A stretch of DNA of 64,000 nucleotides, from assembly GCF_000420165.1 (NCBI RefSeq), contig NZ_ATUK01000015.1, positions 1 to 64,000 on the forward strand. The letters run 5' to 3'. Below, one piece after another: positions 8,592 through 16,468 of this stretch (within the stretch, counting starts at the first letter, position 1; each line of letters opens with the position of its first letter). The stretch comes from Thioalkalivibrio sp. AKL19 (lineage in GTDB: Bacteria; Pseudomonadota; Gammaproteobacteria; Ectothiorhodospirales; Ectothiorhodospiraceae). The notes beneath the pieces were generated by a model, which was given only the letters and a program-made list of their open reading frames with translations, was not told the origin of the DNA and searched no databases. Both the position numbers and the translations under genes were made by a program.

Positions 8592-8833
8592 TACTTGAAT
8601 TTCCTCGGTTGCCGGATTCGTCGGACGTGTTCGTCAACCGAGCCTTGCTGGTCTCGCCAGAGTCCAAACAGTGGATTGTGGGCGGCGCGTGCTTGCGGGG
8701 CCGCGGCGCTCCGGTATGGGACCAATTTGGCGCGCAGGCGCCCTCGATACGTGATTTCGATTTCCTCGCCCCGGTCCACGGCGGCGAGCAGTTCGCGGCT
8801 GTGCAGGCGCATGTCCTTGGTGGTGGCTTCCAT
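8591..8833 (-). CDS. vapB: Phd/VapB-family antitoxin
   Basis: An 80-residue protein with a Phd/YefM-like N-terminal DNA-binding part (MEATTKDMRLHSRELLAAVDRGEEIEITYRGRL) and a basic C-terminal tail that should wrap the toxin (RIRQPRKFK). GGGAGG precedes the ATG. A perfect palindrome lies 16 bp upstream and probably serves as its operator. It would neutralise the downstream VapC and repress the operon. Confidence 0.88.
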   Translation of the reverse strand: MEATTKDMRLHSRELLAAVDRGEEIEITYRGRLRAKLVPYRSAAAPQARAAHNPLFGLWRDQQGSVDEHVRRIRQPRKFK

Positions 8834-8848
8834 GGCGGCCTCCCTTGG

Positions 8849-8866
8849 TTACACTTTGAAGTGTAA
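8849..8866 (-). promoter_or_regulatory. vapBC operator palindrome
   Basis: TTACACTT-TG-AAGTGTAA has 8-bp arms with perfect symmetry and lies 16 bp upstream of the vapB start. Its position and form fit an autorepressor site for the Phd/VapB antitoxin. Confidence 0.7.
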
Positions 8867-8916
8867 CTTGTGCGCGTTGGGGGTCAAGAAGCTGGGTTGC
8901 TGGCCACGGCCATTTT

Positions 8917-8995
8917 GATGCGTTTCGCTTCGCTCAGCAGCATCCTACGCAGGGCTGGCTGGACGTAGGGTGCACTGAGCGAAGCGAGCTGCGCC
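8917..8995. repeat. REP-type repeat, copy 2 (between vapBC and higBA)
   Basis: A 79-bp near-copy of 8127-8204 with a few substitutions (CTGCGCC instead of CTGCACC at the end). It lies immediately upstream of the higB promoter region. Confidence 0.75.
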
Positions 8996-9036
8996 ATTGG
9001 TTTGCTGCTTACCGTTAAGCGTTATATCATGTGCCC

Positions 9037-9586
9037 ATGATCAGAAGCTTTCGGTGTAGGGAAACCCGGGCGCTGTTCGAAACGGGCAGAAGTCGACGTT
9101 GGTCAAGCGTCCGAACGATCGCGGAACGCAAGCTGATTCAGCTTCAATCGGCGGAGACGCTGCAGGATTTGCGGTCACCGCCGGGAAACCGGCTGGAACC
9201 CCTGTCTGGTGACCGCGTGGGACAGCACAGCATTCGCATCAATGCCTAGGGAAACACTGATCAATGTACGCGCTCGCGTTGGTGCCCCCTGTTTTCCGAG
9301 ACAAGGCGCGTCGCGCAGTGCCGTAGTCATTCTACGGCCAAGCGGCGTAACGCCGGATCGGGCAACAGGGGGCACCAACCCCACAGGGGCTCGGCCGCTT
9401 TTGCGCGCGCACGGCGTTGCGGCTCCCTTGTGCAGAGTGACTGCACGGCAGTCGCCGCGCCTTGTTCGCGTGCAAAAGCGACTCGAGCGCGAGTGCGTAC
9501 ATTGATCAGTGTTTCCCTGGTGGCGCATTTGTTTCCGGTGGACGGACGAGGGTGCCGAGGACGTGGAGATCGTCGATTACCACTGA
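9037..9586 (+). pseudogene. higB: higB RelE-family toxin gene, interrupted by a 271-bp MITE
   Basis: The first 70 codons read as HigB (MIRSFRCRETRALFETG, later PLSGDRVGQHSIRINA) and then hit TAG at 9247-9249. The rest of the toxin (WRICFRW...DVEIVDYH, TGA at 9584-9586) resumes directly after the MITE. Removing 9248-9518 exactly restores one continuous 92-residue frame, the normal HigB length. The truncated product lacks the C-terminal DYH residues that belong to the known ribosome-dependent RNase site, so the toxin should be dead. A GTG at 9031 is an alternative start. Confidence 0.88.
9248..9518. mobile_element. MITE, 271 bp, inserted in higB
   Basis: The termini 9248-9271 and 9495-9518 are perfect 24-bp inverted repeats beginning AGGGAAACACTGATC; similarity continues to about 31 bp with one mismatch. 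A second perfect 15-bp inverted pair lies inside (9279-9293 with 9364-9378). There is no transposase frame, so it is a non-autonomous element. The target duplication cannot be resolved from one copy. Perfect terminal repeats suggest recent insertion. Confidence 0.9.
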
Positions 9587-9610
9587 AGGGTTCGCGAAGG
9601 AGGTTAGAGC

Positions 9611-9910
9611 ATGACTACAAACGGTATGCGGCCCATCCATCCAGGCGAGGTCCTGCGCGAGGAGTTTCTTGCTCCGCTAGGGCTTAGTGTGAACGCGCTT
9701 GCCGGGGCATTGCACGTGCCGACGACGCGCATGAATGACATTGTGCGCGAGCGCCGGGGCGTCTCCGCCGACACGGCCATGAGGCTGGCGCGTTATTTCG
9801 GTACTTCCGAGCGTTTCTGGCTGAACCTCCAGGTTGAATACGAATTGCGGCGTGCCCAGATCGAACTCGCCGACCGCGTGCGTAGCGAGATCGAACCCCG
9901 CGCCGCGTGA
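9611..9910 (+). CDS. higA: HigA-family antitoxin (XRE type)
   Basis: A 99-residue HigA: RPIHPGEVLREEFL at the N-terminus, then a helix-turn-helix (LSVNALAGALHVPTTRMNDIV) and GTSERFWLNLQVEYELRRA, all standard for the family. An ideal AAGGAGG precedes the ATG. It is intact 24 nt downstream of the broken higB, so it is now an orphan antitoxin that could still repress the higBA promoter or counteract related toxins elsewhere. Confidence 0.92.
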   Translation: MTTNGMRPIHPGEVLREEFLAPLGLSVNALAGALHVPTTRMNDIVRERRGVSADTAMRLARYFGTSERFWLNLQVEYELRRAQIELADRVRSEIEPRAA

Positions 9911-9918
9911 TCACGGTT

Positions 9919-9953
9919 GGACGCAGGGTGCACTGAGCGAAGCGAACTGCACC
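9919..9953. repeat. REP-type half repeat, copy 3 (after higA)
   Basis: GGACGCAGGGTGCACTGAG followed by CGAAGCG and CTGCACC matches the right half of the units at 8127-8204 and 8917-8995. It starts 9 nt after the higA stop. Confidence 0.7.
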
Positions 9954-9968
9954 GTTTGCATGAAGGCG

Positions 9969-10508
9969 CTACAGCCAGCGGGCGAGCCAGAGGCGCAGGC
10001 GGAGCTCCAGCGGTGGGGCGTAGCCCTGCTTGCGGAAGACGATCTCGCCGTCGGGGTTGATGATGAAGGTCGCTGGGACGCCACGCACGTTGTAGCGCGC
10101 GGCGAGGGCGCCCTCCGGGTCGTTGATCACGGCCAGTTCGCGCTCGCGTTCGTTCAGATGGTCGAGTACCTCTTCCTTTACGCCAGACTGCATGGCGACT
10201 GTCAGCACTGGATGGCTTTGCGACAGGCGTACGATCTCGCCTTCCTCCAGGCGGCAGATCGGGCACCAGGTGGCCCAGAAGTGCAGCAGCATGGGTTCGT
10301 CCGCGTAATCCGCCAGTGTCACGGGCGTGCCGTCCAGCAGCTGGGCCTCGAACACGGGGGCCGGGCCCTCGACCATGTCGCGCGCCATCCAGGCGCGCAC
10401 GGCCAGGAAGATCACCAAGGCCAGGCCGATCTGGATGCCCCAGCCGAGCGCGCGGCGGCGTCGGGAGGGCTTGGGGCGTTTCGGCTTTTCGGGCTGTTTT
10501 TCGGTCAA
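9969..10508 (-). CDS. membrane-anchored thioredoxin-like protein disulfide oxidoreductase
   Basis: A 179-residue protein with a basic cytoplasmic N-terminus (KPKRPKPSRRRR), one membrane helix (about residues 22-41) and a periplasmic TlpA/redoxin domain. The redox motif is WCPIC in HFWATWCPICRLEE, and the cis-proline loop is in VRGVPATFIINPDG. It resembles the ScsD-type disulfide oxidoreductases. The ATG overlaps the stop of the upstream LRV-repeat gene by 4 nt, so the two are translationally coupled. Partner proteins are unknown. Confidence 0.85.
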   Translation of the reverse strand: MTEKQPEKPKRPKPSRRRRALGWGIQIGLALVIFLAVRAWMARDMVEGPAPVFEAQLLDGTPVTLADYADEPMLLHFWATWCPICRLEEGEIVRLSQSHPVLTVAMQSGVKEEVLDHLNERERELAVINDPEGALAARYNVRGVPATFIINPDGEIVFRKQGYAPPLELRLRLWLARWL

Positions 10509-10936
10509 CGGATCATCTCGGCTTGTCCGGGGCGGGCGCGGGTGCCCCGCTTCTTGGGGCCCTTGCGCACGGCGATGCGTACCAGTTCGTCCTCGTCGTC
10601 CATCAGGCGTTCCCGCTGCGCGTCGGTAAGCAGCGGGTTGCGCGCGACGAAGTAGCGCAGGTTGGGGTCGCGGTCGTTCACGCAGGCCTCCACCTGTTCC
10701 GGCGTCAGGTCCGGGCGCTTGGCGCAGTTCAGGCGTACGGTCTGGTTGGGGTCGGCCAGCAGCAGGGCGACCTCTTCGGGTGTCAGGTCCATACGGCGGG
10801 AGAAGTAGGCCTTCACCTGGGCGTGCTGGTCGCGTACCAGCAGCGGCCGCCAGGGGTCCTCGAGGTCCGCGGACAGGGCCAGGTCCATGCGCTCTTCAAA
10901 TGACAGCGCCTTGTATTGGCGGGCAAGCGTCTCCAT
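10505..10936 (-). CDS. LRV-repeat protein (leucine-rich repeat variant)
   Basis: A 143-residue protein from the ATG at 10936. Three repeats of about 26 residues are visible, each beginning DLTPEEV, DLTPEQV or LLTDAQR and ending in a VRxxxAKRP-like turn. This fits LRV/HEAT-like solenoids, which bind proteins and in some cases carry an N-terminal Fe-S cluster; no such Cys cluster is seen here. No signal peptide. The product is made together with the thioredoxin-like protein through a 4-nt overlap. Function not known. Confidence 0.7.
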   Translation of the reverse strand: METLARQYKALSFEERMDLALSADLEDPWRPLLVRDQHAQVKAYFSRRMDLTPEEVALLLADPNQTVRLNCAKRPDLTPEQVEACVNDRDPNLRYFVARNPLLTDAQRERLMDDEDELVRIAVRKGPKKRGTRARPGQAEMIR

Positions 10937-11072
10937 CGGACGGGCATTATAGGGGGGTGGTTGGGTTCCGGGTGTACGCCCCCACAATCTGCAGGAACGA
11001 CACCATGCGAAAGCCTGTCGTACCATAAGCAGACTGTAATTTTCTCCGACCGCGTCGGGGAGCGAGGAACGC

Positions 11073-12155
11073 ATGAATGCACCGGTAGCCGACAAGCCGC
11101 TTTATCACGTCCCGACCACGGCACACGTGACGGCCTCGCTGCATGCGTTGAGCGATGCTCAGCGCGACGAACTGGTGCGCCGTATCAAGCGGCTGCTGAT
11201 CGAGCGCAACGCGGTGCTGGTTGCGCATTACTACGTGGATGAATCCCTGCAGCGTCTGGCGGACGAGACCGGCGGCTGTGTGTCCGACTCCCTGGAGATG
11301 GCGCGCTTCGGCAAGGAGCACCCGGCCGAGACGCTGGTGGTGGCCGGGGTGCGCTTCATGGGCGAGACCGCCAAGATCCTGAGCCCGGAAAAGCGCGTGC
11401 TGATGCCGACGCTGGAGGCCGAGTGCTCGCTGGATCTGGGCTGTCCGGCGGACGAGTTCGCGAAGTTCCGCGCGCAGTATCCGGACCACACGGTCGTCGT
11501 GTACTCGAACACATCGGTGGACGTGAAGGCGCAGGCCGATTACGTCGTCACCTCCAGCATCGCCGTACCGCTGGTCGAGCACCTGCGTGATCAGGGCAAG
11601 AAGGTCCTCTGGGCCCCGGACAAGCACCTGGGCGACTACATCCGCCGCACCACCGGCGCCGACATGGTGCTGTGGGACGGTTCCTGCGTGGTCCATGACG
11701 AGTTCCGGTCCTGGGCGCTGGAAGATCTACGCGGGCGCCATCCCGGCGCCGCCGTGCTGGTGCATCCGGAGTCGCCGCGCGAGGTGATCCACCAGGCCGA
11801 TGTGGTCGGGTCCACCAGCCAGCTGATCGCCGCGGTGAAGGATCGCCCGGAACAGGAATTCATCGTCGCGACGGACAAGGGCATCTTCTACAAGATGCAG
11901 CAGGCGGCGCCGGACAAGAAGCTGATCGAGGCGCCCACTGGTGGCCACAGCGCCACCTGCACCAGTTGCGCGCACTGCCCGTGGATGGCGATGAACGACC
12001 TGGTCTCGCTGGCCGAGACCCTGGAGGACACCGCCGAACCGGCAAAGAACGAGATCTTCATCGACGAGACCGCGCGCCAGAAGGCCCTGGTCGCCACCCA
12101 GCGCATGCTCGACTTCGCCGCCGAACACCGCAAGGCCACCGAAGGCGACGCCTGA
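11073..12155 (+). CDS. nadA: quinolinate synthase NadA
   Basis: A 360-residue protein, full length for NadA, which condenses iminoaspartate with dihydroxyacetone phosphate to quinolinate in NAD synthesis. [43 protein letters not shown] and HPESPREV are all family blocks. The three [4Fe-4S]-cluster cysteines are in the [14 protein letters not shown] and CAHCPWM contexts. Upstream there is GGGGAGCGAGGA before the ATG. It is monocistronic between divergent and repeat-filled gaps. Confidence 0.97.
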   Translation: MNAPVADKPLYHVPTTAHVTASLHALSDAQRDELVRRIKRLLIERNAVLVAHYYVDESLQRLADETGGCVSDSLEMARFGKEHPAETLVVAGVRFMGETAKILSPEKRVLMPTLEAECSLDLGCPADEFAKFRAQYPDHTVVVYSNTSVDVKAQADYVVTSSIAVPLVEHLRDQGKKVLWAPDKHLGDYIRRTTGADMVLWDGSCVVHDEFRSWALEDLRGRHPGAAVLVHPESPREVIHQADVVGSTSQLIAAVKDRPEQEFIVATDKGIFYKMQQAAPDKKLIEAPTGGHSATCTSCAHCPWMAMNDLVSLAETLEDTAEPAKNEIFIDETARQKALVATQRMLDFAAEHRKATEGDA

Positions 12156-12167
12156 TGTCGCATATCC

Positions 12168-12245
12168 GTAGGAGCCTGCTTGCAGGCGAATGCCCCTGCC
12201 AAAGTTGGATGCGGACAAGGGCTTCGCCTGCAAGCAGGCTCCTAC
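12168..12245. repeat. REPIN-like palindrome, copy A
   Basis: A 78-bp element whose ends, starting GTAGGAGCCTGCTTGCAGG, form a perfect 23-bp inverted pair across a spacer containing CCCCTGCCAAAGT. It begins 12 nt after the nadA stop. A sister copy is at 15236-15312 with paired compensating substitutions. On RNA it would form a long hairpin. Confidence 0.85.
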
Positions 12246-12259
12246 GATGGGGTTGCTGT

Positions 12260-12466
12260 TTATCGGTCGTTAAGCCACGCGGCCCACTGCGAGTGGGTGG
12301 AGGCGTCCACGCCGGCAGCTTTTGCTTCCTGCTGCAGGAAGGTCTGCAGATCGGCCATCAGTTCGGAATCCATCAGCTCGGGCTCCAGCGTCAGCTGCGC
12401 GTGCAGGGTGCTGTAGACGAGCTTCAGTTCATTCACCGGGTAATGCGACCAGTCGAGGTGGGCCAT
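12260..12466 (-). CDS. small hypothetical protein, 68 residues
   Basis: A short acidic protein (MAHLDWSHYPVNELKLVYST...) with predicted helices and no cysteines or signal peptide. GGAG precedes the ATG at good spacing and the frame has the genome's codon bias. It lies just after the REPIN-like palindrome. I do not recognise the family. Confidence 0.6.
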   Translation of the reverse strand: MAHLDWSHYPVNELKLVYSTLHAQLTLEPELMDSELMADLQTFLQQEAKAAGVDASTHSQWAAWLNDR

Positions 12467-12564
12467 GGTGTCCGTTCTCCGTATGCGATGGGTGATCAGT
12501 ATCTACCAAGCCAGCTTGGCGTTGGTGGCGGTCGCCGGACAAATGGGCTTGCGGAGCGTCGGAG

Positions 12565-12921
12565 ATGTTTAAGCGCCGGGCGCATTTGCTGGTGGCGGCC
12601 GAGCGACCCGACGGGCGTGCGGCGCGCGTGGCCGAGCTGGCCGCCGCGGCCGAGTTCGAGGACTGGATCGAGGTGCGCCCGGCGCGGGCCATGGCCGAGG
12701 TTGCGGACGAGGATCTGGCCTGGGCCGATCTGCTGGTCGCGGTCGACGCGGCGGCTGGTCGCGCCATGCCCGCGGAGCGCCCGGCCGCCTGCCGTCCTAA
12801 ATACTGGAAGCTGCCGGGGGAAACCGGGGCGGCTTTCGATCTGCAGACCCTGGAGGCGTTGCGCTGCATGGTTGGCGGTATGCGCATGCTCGCGCGCGTG
12901 GATGCCGAAGACGAGGCCTGA
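12565..12921 (+). CDS. hypothetical protein resembling a low-molecular-weight phosphatase relative
   Basis: 118 residues, preceded by GGAG. The segment around RPAACRPKYWKLPG and the alpha/beta layout (LLVAAERPDGRAARVAEL..., ADLLVAVD) loosely recall the low-molecular-weight protein-tyrosine phosphatase / arsenate reductase-like fold. The N-terminal CX5R phosphate loop is absent, so it should not be a phosphatase. Function unknown. No operon partner. Confidence 0.5.
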   Translation: MFKRRAHLLVAAERPDGRAARVAELAAAAEFEDWIEVRPARAMAEVADEDLAWADLLVAVDAAAGRAMPAERPAACRPKYWKLPGETGAAFDLQTLEALRCMVGGMRMLARVDAEDEA

Positions 12922-12976
12922 GGTGATGTAAGGGGACGCGGCAACCGCCATCCGAAACCGGCCGTTCGCATCCTGT

Positions 12977-13078
12977 GTCATCCCGGCCGCCGCGAAGCGG
13001 AGAGCCGGGATCTCCGGTGGTTCCGGTGGCTTTGGCGTATGAGATCCTGGATAACCGCTGCGCGGTTTCCGGGGTGAC
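12977..13078. repeat. palindromic intergenic repeat
   Basis: GTCATCCCGG at the left and CCGGGGTGAC at the right are inverted, with a second inverted pair (GGGATCTC and GAGATCC) inside. It fills most of the 206-bp gap between convergent genes and matches the look of widely dispersed proteobacterial palindromes. Confidence 0.55.
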
Positions 13079-13127
13079 GACGAAAGGGGGTCTGGTCGAG
13101 GGTCAGGTCGGGCCGGGTACGGAAGCG

Positions 13128-13658
13128 TTATTCTGGATGGTAGGGCGTCGGCGCGCGGGCATGGAGCTGGGCCAGGTGGTCCTCGTATAGCGCCCAGATG
13201 CGAGGGGCGATGGCACCGCGCGAGCCGGGGTAGGTCAGGCGGTCGGGGTTGAAGCTGATCAGGCGTTCAATCTCGGTGCAGCGCAGTTCCTCGTTGATCA
13301 CGTTGAAGATCAGGATCTGTGTGCCCTGGTCGGCGATGGGCAGCAGCGCGCCGATGATGCCGGTGTCGTTCAGCCCGGGTTCGCCGCGGGCATCGCCAAG
13401 CTCCGCGGGCGGACGGACCAGGGTGCCCAGCAGCTCCTGATAGGCCTGATCGCAGGCGTAGCAGATCTCGGGTGCGCGCAGTCCCTGTACCCGCGCACAG
13501 GCCTGCTGCACCGTGGTGTCGGGCAGAGCCATGCGTTCCGGAGGGAGCGCAATGCGGTTGCTCTCGCCGTTCGGCAGCAGGCGCGGCACGGACTCCTGGC
13601 AGGAGGGGCAGCGCCAGGTGGCAACCCGCGGCCCGTCGATTACGTTGCTGGGGGGCAT
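13128..13658 (-). CDS. hypothetical protein with N-terminal zinc-ribbon-like CPSC
   Basis: 176 residues. CPSC near residue 17 and CYAC near residue 66 could form a Cys4 metal site. No signal peptide or membrane helix. The middle part (GLNDTGIIGALLPIADQGTQ) has no signature I can name. It is convergent with the 12565-12921 gene. Function unknown; confidence that it is a gene is high because codon bias and length fit. Confidence 0.6.
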   Translation of the reverse strand: MPPSNVIDGPRVATWRCPSCQESVPRLLPNGESNRIALPPERMALPDTTVQQACARVQGLRAPEICYACDQAYQELLGTLVRPPAELGDARGEPGLNDTGIIGALLPIADQGTQILIFNVINEELRCTEIERLISFNPDRLTYPGSRGAIAPRIWALYEDHLAQLHARAPTPYHPE

Positions 13659-13785
13659 GCGACGACCATTATTCGGGGTGTCGGGTCAGTATACGGCGCG
13701 CGATCGCGCGTGCCCGCCCCCGCAAGGCCGGCTGCTGGCAGCGCCGGTCCCGTGACGAGCCCCCTTTTCAAGCGGCGTGCCCGTC

Positions 13786-14367
13786 TCAGCCGTAGTAGTC
13801 CGGCTCGTTGCCGGGGCGCCACTTGATGTTGCAGCCGAGGCTCGGATGCTGCGGCTCGGGCGCCGGCTGGCCGGCGAGCAGGGCGTCGCTGGCCGCGCGG
13901 AGGTCACGGCCGGTCACTGGCGTGTCGGAACCCGGGCGCGTCTCGTCGAACTGCCCACGGTAGAACAGCTTGCGGTCGGCATCGAACAGGTAGAGGTCCG
14001 GGGTGCAGGCGGCGTGGTAGGCCCTGGCGACGGACTGGTCCTCGTCCAGGCAGTAGGGGAAGTTGTAGCCGAAGCGGCGGGCATCATCCTTCATCTTGTC
14101 CGGCGCGTCGTCCGGCACGGCCTGGATGTCGTTGGAGTTGATCGCGATCACCGCGATGCCCTTGTTCGAGTATTCGCGGCCGTAGCGGGCGAATTCGTGA
14201 CGGATCAGCTGCACAAACGGGCAGTGATTGCAGATGAAGGCAATCATGTAGCCTTTCGCATCGGGAAAGCTGTCGAGGCTGATGGTCTCGCCGGATACCA
14301 CGTCCGGCAGGGAGAAGTTCGGTGCCTCGGTGCCGAGTTCGATCATCTGCGAGGGGGTGCGGGCCAT
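13786..14367 (-). CDS. thioredoxin family / AhpC-TSA-like protein
   Basis: 193 residues from the ATG at 14367, which has GGAGCAG before it. The motif CNHCPFVQLIR matches a common bacterial family of thioredoxin-like proteins in which NHCPFV replaces the classical WCGPC. APNFSLPDVVSG at the N-terminus is the peroxiredoxin-fold start, and ACTPDLYLFDADRKLFYRG carries the cis-Pro loop. No signal peptide, so cytoplasmic. It is divergent from fpr; a role in thiol redox is likely but the substrate is unknown. Confidence 0.85.
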   Translation of the reverse strand: MARTPSQMIELGTEAPNFSLPDVVSGETISLDSFPDAKGYMIAFICNHCPFVQLIRHEFARYGREYSNKGIAVIAINSNDIQAVPDDAPDKMKDDARRFGYNFPYCLDEDQSVARAYHAACTPDLYLFDADRKLFYRGQFDETRPGSDTPVTGRDLRAASDALLAGQPAPEPQHPSLGCNIKWRPGNEPDYYG

Positions 14368-14482
14368 GACTGCTCCAGTAGTCGGATTTGCGACAATTAT
14401 ACGGCGTTGGCCGGGGATGCTTGAAACCTTCCGCACGCGCCAGCACTCTTTCGAATAATACCTGAGCAATGGAGTAGGGAAT

Positions 14483-15223
14483 ATGGGCTGGGTGACCGGT
14501 GTCGTACAGGAGCGGAAGCAGTGGACGGATCGCCTGTTCTCGCTGCGCGTGGATGCCGAGGTCGAACCGTTCAAGGCGGGGCAGTTCAATCGCCTGCGCC
14601 TGGAGATCGACGGGGAGATGGTCGGCCGGCCGTATTCCTACGTGAACGCCCCGGACGAACGCCCGCTGGATTTCTACCTGATCACCGTGCCGGATGGTCC
14701 GCTGTCCAACCGCCTGGTGCAGCTGGAGCCGGGTGATACGGTGGAGTTGATGCCGCGCGCGACGGGCTTCTTTACCCTCGACGAGTTACCGGACAGGCGT
14801 GACCTGTGGCTGCTCTCCACCGGTACCGCGCTGGGGCCGTTCCTGTCCATGCTGAAGACGGATGCCCCCTGGGAGCGCTTCGAGAACATCCGCCTGGTCC
14901 ACGCGGTTCGCCAGGTGGAGGAGCTTACCTATCAGGACACGATCCGGCAGTTCCAGGAACGTGACCCGAAGCAGTTCCAGTACATTCCGTTTGTCAGCCG
15001 CGAGCCGTTCCCGGGCGGGCTCGAGGGCCGTGTACCGGCCGCGATCGCCGAGGGCCGCCTGGAGCATCACGCGGGCCTGAAGATCACGCCGGAGCACTCC
15101 CAGGTGATGCTGTGCGGCAACCCGGCCATGGTGCAGGACACCACCGCCATCCTGAAGGAGCGCGGGCTGGAGAAGAACCGCCGGCGCAAGCCGGGGCAGA
15201 TCACGACCGAGAATTACTGGTAG
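14483..15223 (+). CDS. fpr: ferredoxin-NADP(+) reductase
   Basis: 246 residues, the size of bacterial Fpr. RPYSYVN is the FAD-binding RxYS motif, STGTALGPFLSML is the NADP-binding loop, and the C-terminus ENYW is the aromatic end that stacks on flavin in this class. GGAG precedes the ATG. It transfers electrons between NADPH and ferredoxin or flavodoxin. It is monocistronic, and a REPIN-like palindrome follows the stop by 12 nt. Confidence 0.95.
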   Translation: MGWVTGVVQERKQWTDRLFSLRVDAEVEPFKAGQFNRLRLEIDGEMVGRPYSYVNAPDERPLDFYLITVPDGPLSNRLVQLEPGDTVELMPRATGFFTLDELPDRRDLWLLSTGTALGPFLSMLKTDAPWERFENIRLVHAVRQVEELTYQDTIRQFQERDPKQFQYIPFVSREPFPGGLEGRVPAAIAEGRLEHHAGLKITPEHSQVMLCGNPAMVQDTTAILKERGLEKNRRRKPGQITTENYW

Positions 15224-15235
15224 GCCCCCGGATAT

Positions 15236-15312
15236 GTAGGAGCGTGCTTGCACGCGAAGCCCCTGCCAAAGTCGGAAGTGGGCAGGGGCTTCGCGTGCAA
15301 GCACGCTCCTAC
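15236..15312. repeat. REPIN-like palindrome, copy B
   Basis: A 77-bp element whose ends, starting GTAGGAGCGTGCTTGCACG, form a perfect 23-bp inverted pair, with the same CCCCTGCCAAAGT spacer motif as copy A (12168-12245). Where copy A has CCTGC/GCAGG, copy B has CGTGC/GCACG, so the stem is kept by paired changes. Confidence 0.85.
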
Positions 15313-15343
15313 GAGTATCAAGCCCCCGGGGCGGGCCCCGGTT

Positions 15344-16114
15344 CTAGTCCAGCAGGTTCGCCGACCAGGCGCGGATCAGGCCGGCGACGTAGCGGGTGTG
15401 TTCCGGGCGCGAGAGCAGGTGGTCGGTCTGGTGCAGGGCGACGAAGCTCTTGGGGTGGTGGGCCTGCTGGAAGATCTTGCGGGCGTGATCGACGCTGACC
15501 ACGGTGTCGCCCGGTGCGTGCAGCAGGAGGAGCGGCTGCTTCAGGGTCTCCAGGGCGTGGTCCAGGGTCGGTTCCTCGATCGAATCGATGAAGGCGCGAC
15601 CGATCTCCACCGGTCGCCCGCCGATATTGATGCGCGCGCAGCCCTCGCGCCGGATTTCGTCGGCGGTGTCGCCGAACAGGTGGGCGACATGTCCGGGCCG
15701 GCTGGGGGCAGCGATGGTCACGATGCCGTCGAGCGACTCGCGCTGAGCGCCGACATAAATCGCCATGGCACCGCCGAAGCTGTGGCCGATCAGCAGGTTG
15801 GTATGCCGCCCTGTGTGGGTTTCCAGCGCCTCGATGGCGGAGTGCAGGTCCTCGCAATAGCTCTCCAGCGTACTGTCGCGGAATTCGCCTTGCGAGTCGC
15901 CCAGCCCCATGAAGTCGAAGCGCAGCGTGGCGATACCCTCCTCGGCGAGCGCGCGTGCCAGTCGCACCGTGGCGGGGAAATCCTTGGAGCAGGCGAAGCA
16001 GTGCGCAATGCAGGCCTGGCCGCGGATGGCCTCCGCCTCGGGCGCGACGACCACGCCGCCCAGCCGGGTGCCGCGCGGGGTCTGGATGGTGAGCGACGTG
16101 TTGTGAACCGCCAT
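15344..16114 (-). CDS. alpha/beta hydrolase
   Basis: 256 residues from the ATG at 16114 (CGGAG upstream). The nucleophile elbow is GHSFGG, the acid is in LHAPGDTVVSVDHA and the histidine in LHQTDHLLSRPEH. The HCFACSKDF and LRFDFMGLGDSQG blocks belong to the bacterial OsmC-adjacent/BEM46-like hydrolase group. No signal peptide. The substrate cannot be inferred and it appears monocistronic. Confidence 0.85.
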   Translation of the reverse strand: MAVHNTSLTIQTPRGTRLGGVVVAPEAEAIRGQACIAHCFACSKDFPATVRLARALAEEGIATLRFDFMGLGDSQGEFRDSTLESYCEDLHSAIEALETHTGRHTNLLIGHSFGGAMAIYVGAQRESLDGIVTIAAPSRPGHVAHLFGDTADEIRREGCARINIGGRPVEIGRAFIDSIEEPTLDHALETLKQPLLLLHAPGDTVVSVDHARKIFQQAHHPKSFVALHQTDHLLSRPEHTRYVAGLIRAWSANLLD

Positions 16115-16257
16115 CGGGTAGGCTCCGGTAACAAGGGAGGGCTGGCTATGGTCCCGCCGGGGACGGTCTGCGATCATACGGGTTTGATGATCCGAATGGC
16201 CACGCGGGGAGTCCCCCGGTACACGGCCACCACTTCACGGGACCACTGGGGGCCGGC

Positions 16258-16458
16258 TTGGAAACCGAGAGTCAGATTCGCGCACGCCTGGCCGAGCTGG
16301 AGGCCGAGCACCGGGCCCTGGATTCCGCGATCGGCGTGATGCACGAGCAGGCCGCGCCGGACATCTTTGCCATCCAGCGCCTGAAGAAGCGCAAGCTGCA
16401 GCTCAAGGACGCCATCCAGCGTCTGCGCAGCCGCCTGATCCCCGACCTCAACGCCTGA
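16258..16458 (+). CDS. DUF465 (YdcH-type) small coiled-coil protein
   Basis: 66 residues forming one long helix (ETESQIRARLAELEAEHRAL...RLKKRKLQLKDAIQRL), the DUF465 pattern. The start is a TTG at 16258 with GGGGG upstream; no ATG is available without cutting into the conserved part. Its molecular role is not established. Confidence 0.8.
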   Translation: METESQIRARLAELEAEHRALDSAIGVMHEQAAPDIFAIQRLKKRKLQLKDAIQRLRSRLIPDLNA

Positions 16459-16468
16459 ACCGTCTTGA

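Noticed and set aside
12565-12921. Functional low-molecular-weight tyrosine phosphatase
   Set aside because: It lacks the N-terminal CX5R loop.
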